NCBI GenBank assembly: GCA_016714445.1
Contig: JADJNF010000005.1
Span: 62,001-126,000 of the forward strand
From: Saprospiraceae bacterium
Lineage (GTDB): Bacteria; Bacteroidota; Bacteroidia; Chitinophagales; Saprospiraceae
Length of the DNA: 64,000 bases
Direction of reading: 5' to 3'
Positions within the stretch are counted from its first letter, which is position 1, and the number at the start of each line of letters is the position of its first letter. Positions 28,183 through 35,800 of this stretch are shown here, piece after piece. Position numbers and translations under genes: made by a program. The notes under the pieces are model-generated. The model was not told the origin of the DNA. It saw only the letters and a list, made by a program, of their open reading frames with translations, and did not search any database.

Positions 28183-28362
28183 ATGAAAGATTTGCTAACA
28201 AAAGAGAACATCAAAAAACTTGTTATCTTTTTACTTGTAGCAGCTGCTTCTTATTTTGGCTATGACTTGGTGGTAACACCTAAAGGAGATGCTACTAATA
28301 TTGAAGTTCCTGCATCTGATTCTTTATCTGTGGATTCTACCTTGTTAGATTCTATCAAGTAA
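28183..28362 (+). CDS. 59-residue single-membrane-span protein, holin candidate
   Basis: ATG 28183 to TAA 28360-28362 encodes a short N-terminal charged stretch and one hydrophobic helix (LVIFLLVAAASYFGYDLVV, about residues 12-31). An acidic, serine-rich tail ends SLSVDSTLLDSIK. Small size, one span and the position directly before the endolysin suggest a holin or pinholin. Not proven. Confidence 0.55.
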   Translation: MKDLLTKENIKKLVIFLLVAAASYFGYDLVVTPKGDATNIEVPASDSLSVDSTLLDSIK

Positions 28363-28369
28363 CTAACTC

Positions 28370-28882
28370 GTGAGAGATCATAAAGTAAGTTATCACAGAG
28401 CACTTCTTCTACACCCTTCGGTACGCCAAGAGGCTATCAAGGGTATAGAAGCTTGTGAAGCCTTGTTAGGCCCTAAAGCCGCTGTGCGAATTGTGCAGGG
28501 GCTTCGGACGTTTCCTGAACAAGACGCTTTATATGCACAAGGAAGGACGACTCCTGGTCCTATAGTAACAAACGCTAAGGGAGGTGCTAGTTTGCATAAT
28601 TATGGACTAGCTTTCGACTTTGCTTTGTTATATGATAGGGATAATAATGGCTCCTATGAGCAATTATCATGGAGCTTGACAGAGGATATTGATGCGGATA
28701 AGAAAAAAGATTGGCTTGAAGTTGTAGAATTTTTCGAAACTTTAGGTTGGGGTTGGGGAGGTCGTTGGAAAACCAAAGACAACCCACACTTAGAAAAGGG
28801 GTTTGGTATGACTTGGAGAGAAATGTTAGATAAGTACAATAAGGGGGACTTTATTAAAGGAACTAAATATCTCAACATATGA
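28370..28882 (+). CDS. M15-family peptidase endolysin
   Basis: A 170-residue protein from GTG 28370. It carries the M15 zinc-peptidase signature: SLHNYGLAFDFAL supplies ligands H76 and D83, and DNPHLEKG supplies H140. An N-terminal helix resembles the substrate-binding part of VanY/L-alanyl-D-glutamate peptidases. It would cut stem peptides of peptidoglycan to release progeny. No signal peptide is present, so it should depend on a holin, for which small membrane proteins are encoded just upstream. Length fits M15C endolysins. The stop TGA overlaps the next ATG. Confidence 0.85.
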   Translation: MRDHKVSYHRALLLHPSVRQEAIKGIEACEALLGPKAAVRIVQGLRTFPEQDALYAQGRTTPGPIVTNAKGGASLHNYGLAFDFALLYDRDNNGSYEQLSWSLTEDIDADKKKDWLEVVEFFETLGWGWGGRWKTKDNPHLEKGFGMTWREMLDKYNKGDFIKGTKYLNI

Positions 28883-28998
28883 TTTTTAATTGTGGTAACC
28901 CTGGATGTAACATAAGTAATTATACTAGTATAGGCGTTATAGGACATTCCAAGCCTATTTCTATTATACAAGATACCCTCATCCTTATCCCTTTCTGA
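28879..28998 (+). CDS. Possible 39-residue protein coupled to endolysin
   Basis: ATGA overlap with the endolysin stop; it encodes MIFNCGNPGCNISNYTS... and ends in a hydrophobic stretch (ISIIQDTLILIPF) one base before the terminator stem. Tight coupling and filling of the gap favour translation, but the length allows chance. Confidence 0.4.
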   Translation: MIFNCGNPGCNISNYTSIGVIGHSKPISIIQDTLILIPF

Positions 28999-28999
28999 A

Positions 29000-29030
29000 C
29001 TTGTGGCAGGAGACTGCCACAGGTTTTTTT
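29000..29030 (+). terminator. Strong rho-independent terminator
   Basis: A 10-bp stem (CTTGTGGCAG at 29000-29009, CTGCCACAGG at 29014-29023, one G-T pair) with a GAGA tetraloop is followed by seven T. It ends the lysis unit. Confidence 0.9.
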
Positions 29031-29048
29031 AAAAAACTTGTCCGAAAA

Positions 29049-29080
29049 TTTGTCTAATAAGGATATTTGTTGTATCTTTG
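29049..29080 (+). promoter_or_regulatory. Bacteroidota sigma-ABfr promoter
   Basis: TTTG (29049-29052), 20 nt, then TATCTTTG (29073-29080), a full match to TTTG...TAnnTTTG. It sits between a terminator and the ATG at 29101, so it should drive the A1-like gene and downstream tail genes using host RNA polymerase. Confidence 0.8.
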
Positions 29081-29100
29081 TAGGATAATTAAAGGGGTAT

Positions 29101-30681
29101 ATGAAATTTAAACTTTTAGAAAAATCGGATAAACACTACGTTAGAGCTGTGCATGCGGACAGTTCTATTCCTTGGGATGTTAGGATGCAGATGATTTGTA
29201 ATAGGTTTGATGTAAGTGAACGTACTGTACGAAGATGGATTAAAAAACTTGGGTTCTCTACTTTCTCTGAAAAAGATAGCGAACATGTTACCTTAGCTAA
29301 ATCTAAGGTATTTGATTCCTCTAAAAAGTACCATATTATCACTTGGGCACAAAATGCCACTCCTATTCATGATAGGTTATTTGATAACATGCTTACATAC
29401 GCGTCGTTTCTAGACGCAGAAGTACATGTTATTTGTGGGAGATACAAAAATCCTACATCTGTCTTTTCAGAAAGACAACAAACAGATGATTGGTGGGACA
29501 GCAAATTAGTCCCGTATATTAGTGCTGCGCGGCACAATATCCATCCTTTTGTAAGCGTTTTAGCTGATGTCAAAGTACAACCAACAGCGTCAGACCCATT
29601 GATGGGATTTGAAGGATTAACAGGAGATTCTTCTTCTATAATCGGACATCCAGCTTCTCATTTACGTTCCTTGCCTGTACTTTCAGGTACTCCTCATAAA
29701 TTTTTAGTTACTACAGGTGCTGTTACTTTGCCTAATTATACGGACAGTCGTTCTGGTAAAAAGGGGGAATTTCACCATACTTACGGATTTGTTATAATTG
29801 AATGTAAGAATGATGATACTTTTTATTTACGACAAGTTTCAGCTTCCCCTGATGGGTCCTTTTGTGACCTTATTTTTAGGGTAAATGAAGGTAAAATTGA
29901 TACTGTTCAAGAAATACCATGTTTTATTCTTGGCGACATTCATGCTGCTAATATGAACACAGAAGTATTTAAAAGAACTTTATCCTTTTTCTCTAGGGTA
30001 CGACCTCACAATGTTATCTTACATGATTTATTAGATGGTGAGAGTATAAGTCATCATGATAAAAGAGACCCTGTAAAATGCTATGCTAAGTTAGTTTCGG
30101 GCAAGAGCTCTTTGGCTAATGAGCTAAAATTAACTGACTCTATTTTAAATGAGTTATTACCGTATAATCCTGTAGTAGTTAGCTCTAATCACCAAGATTG
30201 GGTAGACAGGTGGATTAATGAGCAGGATTGGAAGAAGGACTTAGAAAATAGCCCTTTGTACATGGAACTCACTTTAGCTAGGTTATCTGGCAAAGCTTCT
30301 AAAGGAGCTTACGCGTATCATGTAGAAAAAACTTTTGGGGATAGTGTTAAGTATCTTGATAGGGACGATAGTTTTAAGATAATGGGGTGGGAATTAGCTA
30401 ACCATGGAGATAAAGGATTTAATGGGTCTAAGGGGAATTTGACTCAATATAGTAAGTTAAGTACTAAAGTAATAGTGGGAGATTATCATCAGCCTGGTCG
30501 AAGACTAGGTGCTTTAAGTGTGGGAACTTATAGCAAACTTAGAATGGGGTATAATGTAGGCCCTTCTAGTTGGGTTAATGGGGGAGCCCTCATTCATCCT
30601 AACGGAAAGGCGCAGCATATCCTATTTATGGATAATAACTTTACGACTTTTTTCAATGGTAAATTTAACCTCGATTCGTGA
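29101..30681 (+). CDS. T5 A1-like protein with metallophosphatase-type core
   Basis: A 526-residue protein. Residues 20-52 form a helix-turn-helix (RFDVSERTVRRWIKKLGFS). The remainder carries metallophosphoesterase-type motifs in order: GDIH (about 278-281), HDLLDGESISHHD (about 305-317), SSNHQDW (about 360-366), NHGDKG (about 434) and GDYHQPG (about 460). This arrangement recalls the A1 protein of phage T5, needed for second-step DNA transfer and host DNA breakdown. It is the first gene behind a strong host-type promoter. Homology is recalled from the motif pattern and not tested. TGA at 30679 is the stop. Confidence 0.6.
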   Translation: MKFKLLEKSDKHYVRAVHADSSIPWDVRMQMICNRFDVSERTVRRWIKKLGFSTFSEKDSEHVTLAKSKVFDSSKKYHIITWAQNATPIHDRLFDNMLTYASFLDAEVHVICGRYKNPTSVFSERQQTDDWWDSKLVPYISAARHNIHPFVSVLADVKVQPTASDPLMGFEGLTGDSSSIIGHPASHLRSLPVLSGTPHKFLVTTGAVTLPNYTDSRSGKKGEFHHTYGFVIIECKNDDTFYLRQVSASPDGSFCDLIFRVNEGKIDTVQEIPCFILGDIHAANMNTEVFKRTLSFFSRVRPHNVILHDLLDGESISHHDKRDPVKCYAKLVSGKSSLANELKLTDSILNELLPYNPVVVSSNHQDWVDRWINEQDWKKDLENSPLYMELTLARLSGKASKGAYAYHVEKTFGDSVKYLDRDDSFKIMGWELANHGDKGFNGSKGNLTQYSKLSTKVIVGDYHQPGRRLGALSVGTYSKLRMGYNVGPSSWVNGGALIHPNGKAQHILFMDNNFTTFFNGKFNLDS

Positions 30682-31387
30682 TTCGATAGATTCATTTAGA
30701 CATTTCTTAGAAGATAAAACTGGGAGGTTACATAGGCAACTAGCGTATCCTCCCAAACTTATTTACTATTTTCTCAATATGTTTACTGCAGCGGTAAACT
30801 TAGAGTATAAGAGAAAAAAAGGTATAGCGGATAATAACTTAGTCCTCACTATCCCTTGCTTGAGTCTTATTGAAGTGGATATTGTAGAATGTCCCTGTGC
30901 TCCAAAAAAAGGATGTAGCTTTTATAAAAGCATTTTTCCGTTACCTAGATTGGTTGACGGTAAGCCTATATCTGTAACTTCTGCAGATGGTTTTGTTTCC
31001 TATGATTATTTAGAATGGTTTGATTTTAAGGATAAGTTGAATTCAAGGTTACTCCCTGATACTACACGCCCTTATTATACACTGAAGATTATTAATAATC
31101 AACAGCATATTTATTTGTATTCCTCGGAAAAGGTGACAAACCCTAAAGCAGCTTCTGTAGTAGGCATCTTTGAAGACCCTTTGGAAGTGGCGTACTTTCC
31201 TACATGTGAAGAAACCCCTAGACCTTTTTGTAATCCTCTTGATGAGCCTTTTATGATTAATAAAGACTTAGAACCAAGAGTTTTCGAGTTAACGCTTAAA
31301 GCTCTCGCTAACTTTAAAGGGTTAGCTTTGGGCTCTGACATTCAAAACAATAACAATAATGATTCGACGGCGAAAACGCTCGATTAA
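30656..31387 (+). CDS. Neck/tail structural protein
   Basis: The ATG at 30656 (26-nt overlap with the upstream gene) gives 243 residues, MVNLTSIRDSIDSF...; a TTG further upstream would cause a 100-nt overlap and is less likely. A helical start (residues 5-60) is followed by a beta-rich body with CPCAPKKGC (about residue 82). A helical end and an asparagine run follow (DIQNNNNNDS). The series of short genes from here to 32845 precedes the nozzle gene, so it should be a tail-ring or adaptor component. The family is not certain. Confidence 0.45.
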   Translation: MVNLTSIRDSIDSFRHFLEDKTGRLHRQLAYPPKLIYYFLNMFTAAVNLEYKRKKGIADNNLVLTIPCLSLIEVDIVECPCAPKKGCSFYKSIFPLPRLVDGKPISVTSADGFVSYDYLEWFDFKDKLNSRLLPDTTRPYYTLKIINNQQHIYLYSSEKVTNPKAASVVGIFEDPLEVAYFPTCEETPRPFCNPLDEPFMINKDLEPRVFELTLKALANFKGLALGSDIQNNNNNDSTAKTLD

Positions 31388-31856
31388 ACCAAAAGTAAGG
31401 GCTTCTAGAGGGTATCTTATGGTGGGATTTACGGATTTCTACCGTATGTACTATAGTAGAACTAAAACTCATATACCTAAAGGTAAGGCAAATAAAATAA
31501 TGCGGAGAATCGCTGAGCTTGTTTGGCCTAAAGTAATAAAAGATTATTATAGGTGGGTACTTCCTGCTAGGTTAGGATCTATCTATATCTCAGAAGGGTC
31601 TAAGTTGCATACTTATAGGTATAAAGATTGGGCTAGATACCATAAAACAAACGAAGTTAAAATTAACATTAACTTTTCTTTAGATGGAAGAAAACCCTAC
31701 GTAAAATATAGTAAAGGATCACGCATACCCAGACACCTCAAGTATTATAGACTTAAACCTACTAGAGGTCATGTAGAAAACTGCACAGGTCACAGAGGTT
31801 TATGGGGGTACATAAATTCTTTAGAAACAGAGCCTTATAGACCACATTTATACTAA
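31359..31856 (+). CDS. Small basic tail-assembly protein
   Basis: A 165-residue protein with a high content of K, R, Y and W, overlapping the previous gene by 29 nt. The start MIRRRKRSIKPKVRASRG is disordered and basic and could contact DNA. The rest is aromatic and mixed alpha/beta. Context suggests a tail completion or ring protein. Confidence 0.45.
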   Translation: MIRRRKRSIKPKVRASRGYLMVGFTDFYRMYYSRTKTHIPKGKANKIMRRIAELVWPKVIKDYYRWVLPARLGSIYISEGSKLHTYRYKDWARYHKTNEVKININFSLDGRKPYVKYSKGSRIPRHLKYYRLKPTRGHVENCTGHRGLWGYINSLETEPYRPHLY

Positions 31857-31858
31857 CT

Positions 31859-32845
31859 ATGAGATTTTTATCAAACAATTCGATCATAACAGAATACTTA
31901 GAATTCTCTGGGCATTCTGGGGAACTTAAAAAAGGCACTTTACAAAAATGGGCAGACTTCCTTGTGTCTAAAATGCCATATGTAGAGTACTTTGAACATG
32001 TTATTAAGTTAGTAGATGTTAAAGACTACCAATGCGAAAAACCTGCTGGCTTTGAGGAGCTTATACAGTTAGCTTTCTGTGCTAATAAGAATATCAGAGT
32101 TAAGCGAACCGAGGTAGTAGAATGGACACAACAGTTACATAATGGTACTGGATGTGAGTTAGTTATATCATTGAAATGTGATACATGCCAAAATATAGAA
32201 TGTACCTGCAACTCTCCTGAAGTAGTGGTGGATGTTGACAGAATGTGGGAGTTAAATCATCCCGAATTCAAATACGGTCATATGGCTTGGTATTATCGCC
32301 ACGGGGGTTTAGGTAATGACAACATTCCTATATCCCCGTATCATCCTAAATTTAAGGTTATAGGCCCTAGTAGAGATGGGTTCTTTAATGCCGACCAATA
32401 TATAAAAGGGTGCCTTAATTTAAGCGCAGCCTGCAAGTCTTCTCCTGAGAAATTCGTATTAGATGAGAAGGCTATACGATTTAATGTAAGAGAAGGGAAA
32501 GCCCTCATATCCTATTTTTCTGTTCCGATAGATCCTGAAGGTTATAGAAAGATACCTGATATACCAGAACTTATAGAAGCTATTACATGGTATATCCATG
32601 AAAGACTGGCTTTTATAGAATATAACAAAACAAGAGATACTACATACCAAAGAGATTATATAGACGCGAGAAATCAGAAGGAAAAGTTTATGGGTATCGC
32701 AAGAGAACGTATACTTTCCCAAGATTATCAAAGTTTCCAAAGAGACCTAGGCGCTTTTTATGGTAGATATTTGCCGACCGAAGACGCTCAAGGTAATGTT
32801 ATTGATTTATACCATAATGTAATGTCTAGACTAAACCTAAAGTAA
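31859..32845 (+). CDS. Tail/neck structural protein
   Basis: A 328-residue protein ending exactly where the nozzle gene begins (32846). Residues 95-130 contain a cysteine cluster (CDTCQNIECTC), and the C-terminal 130 residues are helical (TWYIHERLAFIEYNKTRD...). It lies in a tightly packed set with the nozzle protein, so a tail-tube or ring role is likely. The family is unknown. Confidence 0.45.
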   Translation: MRFLSNNSIITEYLEFSGHSGELKKGTLQKWADFLVSKMPYVEYFEHVIKLVDVKDYQCEKPAGFEELIQLAFCANKNIRVKRTEVVEWTQQLHNGTGCELVISLKCDTCQNIECTCNSPEVVVDVDRMWELNHPEFKYGHMAWYYRHGGLGNDNIPISPYHPKFKVIGPSRDGFFNADQYIKGCLNLSAACKSSPEKFVLDEKAIRFNVREGKALISYFSVPIDPEGYRKIPDIPELIEAITWYIHERLAFIEYNKTRDTTYQRDYIDARNQKEKFMGIARERILSQDYQSFQRDLGAFYGRYLPTEDAQGNVIDLYHNVMSRLNLK

Positions 32846-35800
32846 ATGTTTACTAATAAGAAAGATATAATAAGGAATTCTTTCCATAAGGGATTATGGC
32901 AAGATTCTCTGCCGTCACTTCAGCCCGAAGGAACTTATAGAGAGGCATGGAATGCTGTCAGAGAGAGTGATTCAGAAAACTCTTTTGGTATTTCTAATGA
33001 AAACTCCAATGAGTTACTAGTTAATATTGAAGGAGAGGTAAGGGGACTTATTTTTGCTGAGGAAAGGGATCAATATGTCGCTTTCGTATGGAATCCTAAG
33101 GGTGTAGGAGAACTAGGTATTATAGATGTAAAGAAACAGGAATATAAAGTACTTACTACTTCCACAGATCTAGATATGTCTTGTGATGAGTGGATAGACG
33201 CAGAACTTAAGGTAGTACAACCATGTAATCAACTTCATCTTTACTTCAGCACCAGGGATGTGTACAAGTACGTCAACTTAGATGATCCTTGTTGTGAGTT
33301 TGAAGTAAAAGAGCTACTACGCCCAGAGTGTGTGCCTGCTTTTGCTTCTACTGTATTTAAAAGAGCGGGACAATTACCTAATGGCACTTACTGGTTTTTT
33401 GCTAGGTTAAGAGACAAGGAGGGTAATGATAGTAATTGGTTTAAGATAAGTTCAGGTATTCATATATCTGGCGGAGATCATAGGCAGGGAGAGATTTCTA
33501 AGCATGCTATTAACGTAAAATTATCTGGCCTACCTAAAGATTTCAACCTAGTTGATTTAGGGGTTATTTCTACAATAGGAGGACTTACCTCTGTAGAACA
33601 CTTCGATACACTCTCTTATGGCGAGGGTAATATAGATTATTTATATAGAGGAAAAACAGGTCATGAAGTTACTCTTAATATTGCAGATGTTCGTTCTAGA
33701 AATTCTAGGTATATAAGAGGTAAAAATTTAATGCAGTACGATGGTAGATTAGTTCTATACAATGTACGTAATGATTATAATTTAGATTATCAAAGGCAAG
33801 CTAATCAAATAGAAACTTTCTATGATGTGTGGGCGGTGCCTTCTAGGTATGCTGAGGATTATAAAGGGCTTAGGCCTAATGAGAACTACATGTTCGCTAT
33901 TCAGTGGCACTATGTGGACGGGACTAGTAGCCCTGACTTTGTTATTAACGGTAGAAAAGCTACTGCATCTGATTTAGAGGAACTACAAGATCCTTGTGGT
34001 GATTGCCGTTTACCACGGTGGAGATTAGAAGATACTTCATCTAGAACTGATATATTTTTAGATGATGTACTTGTAAAGAATGACGATTACAATGATGATG
34101 TTGAGGTAATTGATAATGATAGGGATGGTAATTTTAGGGACGATGACCCAAGTGACGATGAAAAAGATACTATAAATCCAGAAGTTATCGACGAGTTCCC
34201 TCCTGGGGAAAGGCCTTTCGATACTGAGATAGATAAAGGAGAAAATGACTTAAACGCTCAGCTAGATTGCCTTTGCGAAAGGATAGATGCTTTGGTTAGA
34301 AATAGATTAGCTAATTGTGATTTTTGCGAAGATGACGATTTATCTACTTGGGCTACTATTTTCCAAATACAATGTATGTGTGAAAATAGGATATCCTTTG
34401 ATAGTCCTCCAGGGGATACTGGCGGAGGAAATCTTACTGCGGAACAAGAGCAATTATTAAGTTACTTAGCGCCTCTACAAAGTGGTGCTTTATTCCAATC
34501 TGGTAGCGGAGGTTCTTGTGCAGGAGGTAACTGTAGTGGTGGATGCGCAGGAGGTTCCTGTGGTTCAGGATCTTGTGGCGCTGGAGGTTGTGGAGGTTGT
34601 GGCGGTTCAGGGTGTGGAGGCGGCAGCTCTTCCTGCTCAGGAGGTTGCTCTGGGACTAAATGTGGTACCGTGGTGGACAATACACCTATACCTAGGTATA
34701 CCACTTCTGGCGAAGGTAGATTTCCTGCTCAACCTTTAAACTACGCTAGAAATATTATACAAAATTATACTAATGAGTTAAATAACGAAATATCTAAATA
34801 TATTGTATGTAGCACTTGTGATACTGTAGGTTGTACAGGCTCTTGTGGGTCAGGCTCTTGCGGTTGCGTGGCTGTAAAATCTAATATCAAATGTTTTCAA
34901 GAAGGAAGAAAACAGTGTGATGAGCATGGATGCTATATTTGTCAAGATGGTTATTGGGTAGCCACTAATGGTGTTGTTACTTACGATTTTAGGCCATCCT
35001 ATCAGAGGACTGCTAAAACTCCTATAGTTACAGATGGCTTACAAGCTTTACAGGCTACGAGAGATTCTTTTTCTTTCGAGTATGTATATGATGAAGATGG
35101 TTGTGAAGTTGTTGGAGTAAAACCAAAAAAATATTCTACAGGTAAGTTTGGCTATTGGGAAACTAAAGAGAAATACCCTCTTACAGAAGATTGTAATTGT
35201 GAACTTATTTATGGAGAAATAGCTGGGCAAAATGTAGTTTTACATAAAGTTCCTTCAATATCAAAAGAACCTCATTTTGTATCTTTTTCTGGAGGAGTTC
35301 CAAATATGTTTGACTCCGCTAATATGGAGGATAAGAATGCTTTTGTGTTTTTCATAAGTCCTAGATTTACAGGAATAACGCCTCCTAAAAATTTACCTAA
35401 ACCACTTTGCCCAAATAACCCGTTCTCTATAAATTACGTAGAACGCACAGAAGCGAACAAAACTGTTATAGGATCGGGGTTAGCTATATCTTGCTTTAAA
35501 GGAGAGATCCAAGGAGAGCCTTTTGTATTTCCTAAGCATGGTGTAAACTCTTGGGAAAGATTTGATCGCAGCATAGAACCTTCTGGATTAAGTACTTTTC
35601 GTGGCGGTACTAAGGTAGATACAGTAACTCCTTACGACCCTACTCCCGCTAATGTAGCCCCTTACATAATTCATAGTTTAGACTTTCATTTACGTAGACC
35701 TCCATTAGATGCTAACGATTGTTTATTTGAGTTAGAAGTATACGGAAAAGGGTTTCGTCATGGATTAGGCGCCGAAGGAGAAAAAGCTGAGACTATGTTC

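Noticed and set aside
34462..34704. Minus-strand proline-rich frame opposite the Gly/Cys segment
   Set aside because: It is simply the complement of GGN repeats.
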